A stretch of 7,720 nt of DNA, taken from positions 1-7,720 of the forward strand of contig CALKAL010000168.1 of the NCBI GenBank assembly GCA_937983065.1, given 5' to 3'. Made by a program: the position numbers and the translations under genes. Positions 1-6,436 of this stretch are shown one piece after another. Source of the stretch: an uncultured Bacillaceae bacterium. Its GTDB lineage: Bacteria > Bacillota > Bacilli > Bacillales > Alkalibacillaceae. Numbering within the stretch: the stretch's first letter is position 1; each line of letters begins with the position of its first letter. The notes under the pieces were generated by a model, which saw only the letters and a list, made by a program, of their open reading frames with translations, was not told where the DNA came from and did no database searches.

Positions 1-94
1 TCAATGTAATTGGATCTGCCGATAAACATTCATTCCACGTCTTCACTATTTGCTTCTCATCACCAGGTTGATAGTTTCGATAAATAATTGTCAA
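1..94 (-). CDS. GNAT-family N-acetyltransferase, N-terminal part (runs off the window)
   Basis: The first 31 codons of a minus-strand gene are visible. The start is a TTG at 92-94, chosen because a strong Shine-Dalgarno (GAGGGGTG, within 101-108) lies 6 nt upstream and no ATG in the frame competes. The protein begins MTIIYRNYQPGDEKQIVKTW, then reads NECLSADPITL. The opening beta strand followed by a 'Y-x-PGDE-x-x-IVxxWN' helix is typical of the alpha1 region of GNAT acetyltransferases, which transfer acetyl from acetyl-CoA to an amine. The acetyl-CoA motif lies beyond the window edge, so family membership rests on the N-terminus alone and the substrate is unknown. The gene has its own promoter region and lies beyond the terminator of the preceding transporter operon, so it is probably a separate transcription unit. 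It does not resemble the GNAT encoded inside the operon. Confidence 0.65.
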   Translation of the reverse strand, partial: MTIIYRNYQPGDEKQIVKTWNECLSADPITL

Positions 95-100
95 AATAAA

Positions 101-108
101 CACCCCTC
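101..108 (-). promoter_or_regulatory. Shine-Dalgarno site deciding the TTG start of the downstream GNAT
   Basis: GAGGGGTG on the minus strand sits 6 nt before the TTG at 92-94. It is the only good ribosome binding site near the frame's beginning, so it supports the non-ATG start. Confidence 0.65.
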
Positions 109-110
109 GT

Positions 111-142
111 AAAATAATAAGTCTATTCTATCTTATTATTTT
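111..142. repeat. Perfect 11-bp inverted repeat in the promoter/leader of the downstream GNAT gene
   Basis: AAAATAATAAG (111-121) and CTTATTATTTT (132-142) are exact reverse complements around a 10-nt spacer. The element lies directly upstream of the Shine-Dalgarno of the TTG-started GNAT gene and overlaps its best candidate -10 box (125-130), which falls in the spacer. It has no U-tract on the minus strand, so it does not look like a terminator. A repressor operator is the most likely role. A leader hairpin affecting mRNA stability is the alternative. Confidence 0.6.
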
Positions 143-154
143 ACATCAATTCAA
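125..154 (-). promoter_or_regulatory. Candidate sigma-A promoter of the downstream GNAT gene
   Basis: On the minus strand, TTGAAT (149-154) and TAGAAT (125-130) are separated by 18 nt. The -10 matches the consensus at 5 of 6 positions and the -35 at 4 of 6. An alternative pair is TTGAAT (158-163) with AATAAT (135-140), spaced 17 nt. The DNA is so AT-rich that chance matches are likely, so this is a candidate only. Its position between the upstream terminator and the GNAT start is what one would expect. Confidence 0.4.
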
Positions 155-191
155 ATAATTCAAATAAGGGAAAATAATTCTCTATTTGAAT
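149..191. repeat. Three copies of a 9-mer (ATTCAAATA): two in tandem, one inverted
   Basis: ATTCAAATA occurs at 149-157 and immediately again at 158-166. Its exact reverse complement TATTTGAAT lies at 183-191. The copies span the candidate -35 region of the downstream GNAT promoter. This could be a multi-site regulator binding array, but the AT-richness means chance cannot be excluded. Confidence 0.45.
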
Positions 192-264
192 CTTGTTTAA
201 ATAATAGGATGTAAAGGGTAGAAATAGGCATTAAAGCATACCGAGGTTTTCTATATATCCGCAC

Positions 265-304
265 AAAAAAAGTAGTACAAACATAAATTAAGGTTTGTAC
301 TACT
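265..304 (-). terminator. Intrinsic terminator of the transporter operon
   Basis: A perfect 12-bp stem, AGTAGTACAAAC (271-282) with GTTTGTACTACT (293-304), encloses a 10-nt loop. On the minus strand it is followed at once by a run of T (7 counting the last stem base). It begins 27 nt after the stop codon of the last transporter gene, the correct place and direction to end that transcript. Between it and the downstream GNAT start (95-264) I see only regulatory-looking AT-rich DNA and no gene. Confidence 0.92.
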
Positions 305-331
305 AGTCAAGGATATTTATAAATAATGAGT

Positions 332-1348
332 TTACTGCGCATCTTCGTAAAGGTGACATGATACTAAACGCTCACCGTCCACCTCTTTTTGTATCGGTGT
401 TTCTATACGGCATTTGTCAAAAGCGTAAGGACATCTCGTTTGAAACACACAGCCAGTTGGTGGGTTTGAAGGGCTCGGAATATCTCCTTCTAAAATAATT
501 CTTTCTTTTTCCAAATGGGGGTCAGGAATTGGAATCGCCGAAAATAAAGCTTCCGTATAAGGATGTAATGGTTTTTCATACAAAGTATCCTTAGGGCCTA
601 ACTCCATCATTTTCCCTAAATACATAACACCAATTCGGTCACTAATATGTTTTACAACGCTTAAGTCATGCGCGATAAATAAATAAGTTAAGTTGAATTC
701 CTCTTGTAAGTCCGATAATAAGTTTAATACTTGGGATTGCACGGAAACGTCTAATGCTGATACTGGTTCGTCGGCAATAATAAGTTTCGGATTGATGGCT
801 AATGCTCTTGCAATACCGATTCTTTGACGTTGACCTCCAGAGAATTCATGAGGATATTTCCTCGCAGCATCACCGGATAAACCGACCGTATCTAAAAGTT
901 TTTTTACTCTCTTTTTCCTAACATCTTGGGGATCATCCGAGTGGATAATCATCGGTTCTTCAATGAGCTCTTCTACTCTCATTCTCGGGTTTAAAGAAGA
1001 ATAAGGGTCTTGGAATACCATTTGCATATCTTTTCTCGTTCTTCTTAATTCGGTTTGCTTTAATTCCGCCATATCTTTCCCGTTAAAAATAATCTTTCCT
1101 TCTGTAGGGTCTAGCAACCTTAAAATCGTTCTTCCTAATGTCGTTTTCCCTGAACCAGACTCCCCAACAATTCCAAAAGTCTCACCTTTTCGTATATTGA
1201 AACTTATATCATCAACGGCTTTGACATGTCCGGTCGTTTTGTTGAATAGTCCAGTCTTAATCGGAAAATACTTTTTCAACCCTTCAACCCGAAGCAAATA
1301 ATCTGAGTTGTCATCGCCAACATGGTTTACTTCAATTTTTTCAGTCAA
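332..1348 (-). CDS. oppF: Oligopeptide/dipeptide ABC transporter ATP-binding protein (OppF/DppF type)
   Basis: This is the second ATPase of the peptide importer. It hydrolyses ATP on the cytoplasmic side of the permease pair to drive uptake. Over 338 residues the order is: Walker A GESGSGKT at 62-69, Q-loop Q113, signature FSGGQ 169-173, Walker B LIIADEP 189-195 and switch His 227. The oligo_HPY C-terminal extension typical of OppD/OppF follows. The insert before the Walker A strand (FPIKTGLFNKTTGHVKAVDD, about 28-47) marks the F rather than the D subunit. Four Cys (300, 306, 313, 331) form the C-x5-C-x6-C-x17-C pattern of this extension. The start is a TTG at 1346-1348 with GAGGTG 8 nt upstream. 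The nearby ATG at 1321-1323 is out of frame. Only 2 nt separate it from the stop of the D gene, and the ribosome site lies across that stop, so translation is probably coupled. It is the last gene of the operon. Length and all catalytic motifs are normal. Confidence 0.95.
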   Translation of the reverse strand: MTEKIEVNHVGDDNSDYLLRVEGLKKYFPIKTGLFNKTTGHVKAVDDISFNIRKGETFGIVGESGSGKTTLGRTILRLLDPTEGKIIFNGKDMAELKQTELRRTRKDMQMVFQDPYSSLNPRMRVEELIEEPMIIHSDDPQDVRKKRVKKLLDTVGLSGDAARKYPHEFSGGQRQRIGIARALAINPKLIIADEPVSALDVSVQSQVLNLLSDLQEEFNLTYLFIAHDLSVVKHISDRIGVMYLGKMMELGPKDTLYEKPLHPYTEALFSAIPIPDPHLEKERIILEGDIPSPSNPPTGCVFQTRCPYAFDKCRIETPIQKEVDGERLVSCHLYEDAQ

Positions 1349-1350
1349 CT

Positions 1351-2352
1351 TTAATTCACCTCAGTACTACTGTTGTTTTCATTCTCATACAATAAACAAC
1401 GCACTTTATGGTCTTTATTAATTTCTTCTAAATCAATATCTTGCTCTAAACATTCAGGCATGGCAAATTTACAGCGTGGTGCAAATCTACAACCTTTCGT
1501 AAAGCTGTTCGACGGAGGGACAACACCTTCAATTTGATTAAGTCTTTTCTTCTTCTCATCAATTTTCGGTATACTTTCCATTAACCCTTTTGTGTATGGA
1601 TGTTTCGGATGATCGAACAGTTCTTTAACGGGAGCTTCTTCAACAATTTGACCCGCATACATAACGACAACTCGGTCAGCCATTTCAGCAACAACACCTA
1701 AATCATGGGTAATTAATAAAATCGACGAGTCAAATTCATCCTTAACTCTTTTCATTAAGTCTAATATTTGTGCTTGAATCGTAACGTCTAATGCAGTTGT
1801 CGGTTCGTCCGCAATTAATAAATTGGGATTACAAGAAATAGCAATCGCAATCATGACTCTTTGTCGCATCCCACCAGACAGTTGATGTGGATAATCATCA
1901 TAAATTTCATTCGCTCGTGCAATTCCTACCTGTTTTAAAAGTTCTATCGCCCGTTTTTTTGCTTCTCTTTTACTAATTTTGTTATGTCTTCTTATCCCTT
2001 CAATAATTTGAAATCCGATCGTTAATACAGGATTTAATGAACTCATCGGCTCTTGGAAAATCATTGAAATTTCTTTTCCACGAATAGATGTCAGTTCTTT
2101 ATTACTTAATTTCGAAATATCTTTTCCGTTATATCTAATTTCGCCGTCTACAATTTTTCCAGATTGTTTCTGAACTAATCCTAATATTGATAAAGAGGTG
2201 ACACTTTTTCCTGAACCCGATTCGCCGACGATTGAGAGGATCTCACCTTTGTTAATATTAAAGGACACCCCATCTACCGCTTTAAACGTTTGATCGCCAA
2301 CAAAAAAGTAGGTTTTTAAATTTTCCACCTCTAGTAATGGATCATTTGACAT
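1351..2352 (-). CDS. oppD: Oligopeptide/dipeptide ABC transporter ATP-binding protein (OppD/DppD type)
   Basis: This is the first ATPase of the peptide importer, pairing with the F subunit under the two permeases. I choose the ATG at 2350-2352 (333 residues, MSNDPLLEVENLKTYF) because GGTGGTGA lies 5 nt upstream. The frame stays open to a TTG at 2377-2379, which would add 9 residues, but that start has no clear ribosome site. Numbered from the ATG: Walker A GESGSGKS 43-50, Q-loop Q100, signature LSGGM 158-162, Walker B LLIADEP 178-184 and switch His 216. 'TYFFVGDQTFKAVDGVSF' near the N-terminus is characteristic of the D subunit. The C-terminal oligo_HPY extension carries Cys 288, 294, 301 and 319 in a C-x5-C-x6-C-x17-C pattern. 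It lies between the GNAT gene (35-nt gap) and oppF (2-nt gap). All ATPase motifs look intact. Confidence 0.95.
   Translation of the reverse strand: MSNDPLLEVENLKTYFFVGDQTFKAVDGVSFNINKGEILSIVGESGSGKSVTSLSILGLVQKQSGKIVDGEIRYNGKDISKLSNKELTSIRGKEISMIFQEPMSSLNPVLTIGFQIIEGIRRHNKISKREAKKRAIELLKQVGIARANEIYDDYPHQLSGGMRQRVMIAIAISCNPNLLIADEPTTALDVTIQAQILDLMKRVKDEFDSSILLITHDLGVVAEMADRVVVMYAGQIVEEAPVKELFDHPKHPYTKGLMESIPKIDEKKKRLNQIEGVVPPSNSFTKGCRFAPRCKFAMPECLEQDIDLEEINKDHKVRCLLYENENNSSTEVN
1357..1362 (-). promoter_or_regulatory. Shine-Dalgarno site deciding the TTG start of ATPase F
   Basis: GAGGTG on the minus strand lies 8 nt before the TTG at 1346-1348 and inside the last codons of the D-subunit gene. 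It supports the TTG start and translational coupling of D and F. Confidence 0.7.
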
Positions 2353-2357
2353 ATTTC

Positions 2358-2365
2358 TCACCACC
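2358..2365 (-). promoter_or_regulatory. Shine-Dalgarno site placing the ATPase D start at the ATG at 2350-2352
   Basis: GGTGGTGA matches GGAGGTGA at 7 of 8 bases and lies 5 nt before the ATG. The upstream TTG (2377-2379) and ATG (2365-2367) in the same frame have no comparable site, so the shorter start is preferred. Confidence 0.65.
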
Positions 2366-2387
2366 ATATGGATAATCAAATTTCTAA

Positions 2388-2885
2388 TTAAAGAAATTTC
2401 GCCATCATATATTCATTGACGTATTCACCATCTATACGAAAGGCATTTCTTTTCATGCCTTCTAATTCAAATCCCATCTTTTTATACAATAAGAAAGCTG
2501 GAATATTTTTATCGATAACACCTAGTTCCATTCGCGTCACATTTTGTTCAACTGCCCAATTTTCTAAGCTTTTGAACAATTTTGTGCCGATTCCTTGTCC
2601 TGTAAAATCTTTTCTAATACCGATAGCGATATAAATACTATGTTTATTACGCTTTGCTTGTCCCCCTTTTGCTGTTAAATAGCCGACTAATTGCCCATCT
2701 TTTTCAGCAACGAGGATAATTGAATTATCTTCATTTAAATAGGTTTGAATTATATTTTTTTGTTCTTCCAAAGTCGTTTTTCTTTCGCCTTCTTCAAACA
2801 GTAAATAATCACTTTCCGCATCAATAATTTTAGTCAACTCTAAATATTCCTCTGCTTTGGAAAGATCTAATTCAGTAATCTTCAT
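2388..2885 (-). CDS. GNAT-family N-acetyltransferase encoded within the transporter operon
   Basis: A complete 165-residue GNAT protein (MKITELDLSK...), predicted to be cytoplasmic and to transfer acetyl from acetyl-CoA to an amine. Motif A covers about residues 86-104 (IAIGIRKDFTGQGIGTKLF), with the Q/R-x-x-G-x-G/A pyrophosphate loop as TGQGIG. The C-terminal half has the usual motif B, 'NIPAFLLYKKMGFELEGMKRNAF' (about 127-149), with the Tyr (134) that often acts as general acid. The start is the ATG at 2883-2885, because GAGGGTGA (2891-2898) is well placed. The GTG at 2892-2894 would add three residues but lies inside that ribosome site. The gene sits between the C permease (24-nt gap) and ATPase D (35-nt gap), splitting an otherwise standard opp/dpp order. 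An acceptor among the imported peptides or amino acids, or a detoxifying role, is possible. The sequence does not show the substrate. Confidence 0.92.
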   Translation of the reverse strand: MKITELDLSKAEEYLELTKIIDAESDYLLFEEGERKTTLEEQKNIIQTYLNEDNSIILVAEKDGQLVGYLTAKGGQAKRNKHSIYIAIGIRKDFTGQGIGTKLFKSLENWAVEQNVTRMELGVIDKNIPAFLLYKKMGFELEGMKRNAFRIDGEYVNEYMMAKFL

Positions 2886-2909
2886 GTTTCTCACCCTCTG
2901 CTCTGCTCG

Positions 2910-3755
2910 TTATTCTTTTTTAACTCTCGGGTCTAATAAGTCTCTTAAACTGTCACCGAGTAAATTAAATGAAAAGATTGTTACAACAATAAAGATCGTC
3001 GGGAATATTGCCGTCCAAGGCGCTAACTCCATAAACCGTCGACTCGTATTTAACATAGAACCCCACGATGGATCAGGGGGTTGTATTCCTAATCCTAAAA
3101 AGCTTAAAGCCGCTTCAGTCAAAATAGCTGAAGATAAAGCTAATGTCACTTGTACTAGAAATGGGGCTAATATATTTGGAGTTATATGTTTAGCAATAAT
3201 TCTTAAGTTCGATGCCCCAACTGACATCGCATTCGAAACATAATCCATCTCTTTTACTGTAATGACCGTTGACCTGACCAATCGGGTAAAAACAGGGATA
3301 AAGACAATTCCAATAGCTATCATCGTATTAGTTAGATTCGGTCCTAAAATCGCAACGACAGCTAGAGCTAATAGTAAATCTGGGAATGCGAATAACACAT
3401 CCATAATTCTCATAATGACATTATCTACCCAGCCTTTAAAATAACCTGCCAAAAGACCGAATAATAGACCAAATCCAGCACCTATACCAACAGATATTAA
3501 CCCTACTGTTAAGGAAACTCTTGCCCCATAAATGATTCGACTAAAAATATCTCTTCCTAAATCATCAGTACCAAATATAAATTTTGAACTGGGAGATTCT
3601 AGTCGATGCTCATTAAAGGTATGTGTAGGATCATGTGGGCTAATGACTGGTGCTAAAATACCTATAACTAGGATTAACAGAACACCAATTAAGCCTACAA
3701 TACCTATTTTATCTTTACGTAATTTAGTTAAAAACTCTCCCATTCTATCACTCAT
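2910..3755 (-). CDS. oppC: Peptide ABC transporter permease (OppC/DppC type)
   Basis: One of two membrane permeases forming the translocation path of the importer, 281 residues. A cytoplasmic N-terminus is followed by TM1 at about 18-38. The family-specific FGTDDLGRDIFSRIIYGAR stretch lies at 61-79. Further hydrophobic segments fall at about 82-105, 118-137, 143-160, 195-220 and 248-267. The EAA-type cytoplasmic loop that docks on the ATPases is at about 169-197, followed by EAALSFLGLGIQPPDPSWG (214-232) and NLLGDSLRDLLDPR (264-277), all typical of the C subunit. The N-terminal oppC_N-type segment is present. The length fits DppC better than the roughly 300-residue OppC of Bacillus. The start is unsettled. 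The ATG at 3753-3755 is directly abutted by AAAGGA, which is too close for an efficient site. The ATG four codons downstream (3741-3743) has that AAAGGA 12 nt upstream. It begins 9 nt after the B gene stop. Confidence 0.95.
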   Translation of the reverse strand: MSDRMGEFLTKLRKDKIGIVGLIGVLLILVIGILAPVISPHDPTHTFNEHRLESPSSKFIFGTDDLGRDIFSRIIYGARVSLTVGLISVGIGAGFGLLFGLLAGYFKGWVDNVIMRIMDVLFAFPDLLLALAVVAILGPNLTNTMIAIGIVFIPVFTRLVRSTVITVKEMDYVSNAMSVGASNLRIIAKHITPNILAPFLVQVTLALSSAILTEAALSFLGLGIQPPDPSWGSMLNTSRRFMELAPWTAIFPTIFIVVTIFSFNLLGDSLRDLLDPRVKKE

Positions 3756-3764
3756 TCCTTTATA

Positions 3765-4709
3765 TTAATCATATGATATACGAGGATTCAAATAAGCGTA
3801 TAGTATATCAACTAGTAAATTAATAGTTACAAAGATTACTGCTACAAACAAAATACTTCCTTGTACAACAGGGAGATCTCTTTGCATGATACCTGTTAAA
3901 ATATACTGTCCGAGTCCTGGTAGTGAAAATATTTGCTCCACAATGACAGTACCACCTAAAAGGAAGCCGATTTGCATGCCTATCATCGTAAGAACAGGAA
4001 TTAATGCGTTACGAAAAGCATGTCGAAAAATAACGACCTTTTCTTTAATCCCTTTTGCTCTAGCAGTCCTCACGTAGTCTTGTTCTAATACTTCAAGTGA
4101 TGAGGATCGAGTCATTCTCATAATAGAACCAGCCATTGAAACACCTAATATTAATGCTGGAATGAATAGTCGTTCGAGATTCATTAAAGGATCTTCAAAA
4201 AGCGACGTATATCCTACAGGCGGAAAATAGTTAAAGCCTAGCGATAACACTAGAATGATGATCGTAGCTAAGGCAAAGTTTGGAACAGATACACCGAATA
4301 ACGATACAATTCTTAAACCGATATCTGTTTTAGTGTTTCTGTAAATAGCAGCAATGATACCGAATGGGATACCAATGACCCAAGCAATTAACGATGCTAA
4401 TAACGTTAATTCTAATGTCAAACCGAACCGACTTAATATTTCTGGCAATATTGGTGCACCCGTTCTTAAAGATTCTCCAAAATCACCGACAACAACACCC
4501 GATATCCAGTTCCAATATTGTTGATAAAGAGGTAAATTTAATCCGAGATTTTCTCTTAATTGCTCCCTTAATTCTGGAGTCCCTTCCGTTCCTAAAATAA
4601 TACTTGTAATATCTCCAGGTATCACATTCATGATGACAAACACAACTATCGATATACCAAAAATGACAGGAATCGTGTAAAAAACTCTCCTAATTACGTA
4701 TTTATACAT
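3765..4709 (-). CDS. oppB: Peptide ABC transporter permease (OppB/DppB type)
   Basis: The second permease of the importer, 314 residues. It starts with MYKYVIRRVFYTIPVIFGIS and the TM1/FVIMNVIPGD pattern diagnostic of OppB/DppB/NikB proteins. Predicted membrane segments are at about 9-30, 97-121, 132-157, 181-198, 236-256 and 283-306, giving the usual six. The EAA loop is at about 206-240 (EVLEQDYVRTARAKG followed by RHAFRNALIP) and contacts the ATPases. 'GGTVIVEQIFSLPGLGQ' (252-268) is another B-subunit hallmark. The ATG at 4707-4709 has AAGGGAAG 7 nt upstream. The gene lies 118 nt after the binding-protein gene, across a stable stem-loop, and 9 nt before oppC. No defects are visible. Opp, Dpp and Nik permeases are hard to tell apart, so the substrate class is taken from the overall set. 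Confidence 0.95.
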   Translation of the reverse strand: MYKYVIRRVFYTIPVIFGISIVVFVIMNVIPGDITSIILGTEGTPELREQLRENLGLNLPLYQQYWNWISGVVVGDFGESLRTGAPILPEILSRFGLTLELTLLASLIAWVIGIPFGIIAAIYRNTKTDIGLRIVSLFGVSVPNFALATIIILVLSLGFNYFPPVGYTSLFEDPLMNLERLFIPALILGVSMAGSIMRMTRSSSLEVLEQDYVRTARAKGIKEKVVIFRHAFRNALIPVLTMIGMQIGFLLGGTVIVEQIFSLPGLGQYILTGIMQRDLPVVQGSILFVAVIFVTINLLVDILYAYLNPRISYD

Positions 4710-4760
4710 ATGTACACTTCCCTTATGAAAATCAATAATGCTAAAGAAATAGTAGATTTA

Positions 4761-4804
4761 AATAATATAGGTAGGAAAATAAATTCACTCCTACCTATAT
4801 TATT
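4761..4804 (-). terminator. Strong stem-loop between binding protein and permease genes (attenuator or mRNA-stabilising hairpin)
   Basis: The arms at 4761-4776 (AATAATATAGGTAGGA) and 4789-4804 (TCCTACCTATATTATT) form a perfect 16-bp stem around a 12-nt loop. On the minus strand the stem is followed by TTTAAATC, a poor U-tract. A full terminator here would cut off the permease and ATPase genes, so partial termination or protection of the upstream mRNA 3' end is more likely. Either would let the binding protein be made in excess over the membrane parts, as is common for these operons. Confidence 0.75.
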
Positions 4805-4827
4805 AATCAGTCTTCAATCAAAATGTT

Positions 4828-6423
4828 TTATTTAATTGTTGTTTCACGGAAATTCTCACTATCATGTGGTAACGGGTTATACCCATCTACGTTACCTCTT
4901 ACGACAATATAGCTCTTAGGCATGAGTAAAAATAAGTTTGGTGATTCTTCGATGATTAACTCTTGCGCTCTCGTATAAATTTCATGTCTTTTCTCTTCAT
5001 CAACTTCTACTAAACCTTCAGCTACAATTTCATCAAACTCAGGGTTAGAGTATTCCCATACGTTTGCAGAACCAGTTGTTGAGAAGAAGAAGTTTAATGA
5101 ACGGTCTGGATCTCGACCTGGGCCGTTTTTACCTACAAGAGAATCGTATGTGTTGCTATTCCATGCGTCAATGTACTCTCCCCACTCAAGCTGAACGATT
5201 TCAGCATCAATACCGATAAGCTCTAAATGTTGCTGAATTAATTGAGCGGCAGATACTAGGGCTGCTTCAGTTGAAGGTACACCCATTTGCATTTCAAAGC
5301 CTGAACCAAAACCAGCTTCTTCTAATAACTCTTGTGCTCTATCAATGTCTGGTTGGTATAATTCATGGTTACTTACGTCAATTGACCAGTTACCAAGGGA
5401 TTCTGGAATTGGACCAGAAAGCTTAGCCTCTCCAGCCATAACTAAGTCGATAATTTCTTCTCTATCAACAGCTAAACTGATAGCTTGTCTTACTCTTTTG
5501 TCACTTAAAGCTTCATGAGTCGCATTAAAACCTAAGTAATAGTATTCTAAATCATCGTAACTAATAATATTTAATTCGTCATTACCTTCAAGTAAGCTAA
5601 CAGAGTCAGGTGTAACTGTTGTTAAATCAACTTCTCCTGTTCTAATCGCAGCAATTCTTGAAGATTCATCAACCATTGTTAAATAGTGTAGCTCATCTAA
5701 GTATGGTTGACCGTCTAAATAGTAATCTTCGTTCTTTGTAAGAATAACATGTGTATCTGGAACCATTTCACTAAATACGAAAGGACCAGTACCAACAGGA
5801 TTTTGGTTTAAATCACCATGTTCTTCTACAACTTCTTTTGGAACGATCGCATAGTTTGCACCAGATGCTAAATAAGATAAGAAAGGTGCAAATGGTTGAC
5901 TTAATTTAATTTCTACTTCATAGTCGCCAAGAACGTTAATTTCTTCAATTAAAGATAAGTTTGAAGAACCGATAGCTCCAGTTTCAGGATCTAAAATTCT
6001 TTCAAAACTATACTTGACATCATCAGCCGTCATTTCGCGGCCGTTATGGAATACAACGTCATCTCTTAATTGGAAGACATACGTTGTTTCATCAACAATG
6101 TCCCAATCAGCTGCTAGTCTTGGAGCAAACTCCATGTTTTCATCTAATGTAATTAAACCTTCATAAATTTTACCCATAATTCGGTGTGATGAACTTGCTG
6201 TTGATGTATGTGGGTCTAATCCAGAAGGGTCCTGATCTGCAGCAACTTTTAAAATTTGTTCTACATCATCACTTGATCCTTCTGTTTCTTCTGTTTCACC
6301 ATTGTTATTATCTGTTTCGTTTTCATTACCATTACCATTTTCATCATCACCGTTTGAACATGCAACGACGAAAATACTTAACATAAATAACATTGCAATT
6401 AGTGTTAGCCATCTTTTTTTCAT
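4828..6423 (-). CDS. oppA: Extracellular peptide-binding lipoprotein of the ABC importer (SBP family 5)
   Basis: This 531-residue lipoprotein captures peptide outside the membrane and delivers it to the permeases. The N-terminus is a lipoprotein signal: MKKR, a hydrophobic core at about 5-20, then V-V-A-C with the lipidated Cys at 22. A low-complexity acidic linker rich in N, D, E and G (about 23-55) tethers the domain. The mature part shows SBP_bac_5 features: 'SGLDPHTS' 67-74, the family signature region around 104-130 (AADWDIVDETTYVFQLRDDVVFHNG), ADDVKYSFERILDP 133-146 and NPVGTGPF 208-215. Length is normal. Family 5 members bind dipeptides, oligopeptides, nickel and, for E. coli MppA, murein tripeptide, so the ligand cannot be read from the sequence. 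The ATG at 6421-6423 follows AAGGGGG by 8 nt. That site overlaps the stop codon of the hydrolase gene only 13 nt upstream, tying the two together. It is oppA/dppE-like, and the symbol is by family only. Confidence 0.94.
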   Translation of the reverse strand: MKKRWLTLIAMLFMLSIFVVACSNGDDENGNGNENETDNNNGETEETEGSSDDVEQILKVAADQDPSGLDPHTSTASSSHRIMGKIYEGLITLDENMEFAPRLAADWDIVDETTYVFQLRDDVVFHNGREMTADDVKYSFERILDPETGAIGSSNLSLIEEINVLGDYEVEIKLSQPFAPFLSYLASGANYAIVPKEVVEEHGDLNQNPVGTGPFVFSEMVPDTHVILTKNEDYYLDGQPYLDELHYLTMVDESSRIAAIRTGEVDLTTVTPDSVSLLEGNDELNIISYDDLEYYYLGFNATHEALSDKRVRQAISLAVDREEIIDLVMAGEAKLSGPIPESLGNWSIDVSNHELYQPDIDRAQELLEEAGFGSGFEMQMGVPSTEAALVSAAQLIQQHLELIGIDAEIVQLEWGEYIDAWNSNTYDSLVGKNGPGRDPDRSLNFFFSTTGSANVWEYSNPEFDEIVAEGLVEVDEEKRHEIYTRAQELIIEESPNLFLLMPKSYIVVRGNVDGYNPLPHDSENFRETTIK

Positions 6424-6436
6424 AGAAATTTCCCCC

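Noticed and set aside
2353..2379. Longer ATPase D protein from the TTG at 2377-2379
   Set aside because: No ribosome site precedes that TTG, whereas the ATG at 2350-2352 has a strong one and gives the usual N-terminus of the family.
2857..3243. 128-codon plus-strand open frame opposite permease C
   Set aside because: It lies fully antisense to a well-supported permease and the start of the GNAT gene, its composition shows no recognisable domain, and it is explained as a shadow.
4761..4804. Operon end at the stem-loop after the binding-protein gene
   Set aside because: The U-tract is weak, and the permease and ATPase genes that follow show no obvious promoter of their own and belong functionally to the same importer. 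I treat it as a partial terminator or stabiliser.
6301..6350. Short AT-rich tri/hexanucleotide-like repetition in the lipoprotein linker, considered as a phase-variable slippage tract
   Set aside because: The units are imperfect and follow from repeated Asn/Glu/Gly codons. No pure homopolymer or long identical tandem array is present.
6186..6386. Plus-strand open frame with a His/Tyr-rich stretch resembling a metal-binding peptide
   Set aside because: It is the antisense of the acidic Asn/Asp/Glu linker of the binding lipoprotein. It has no ribosome site or independent coding signal.
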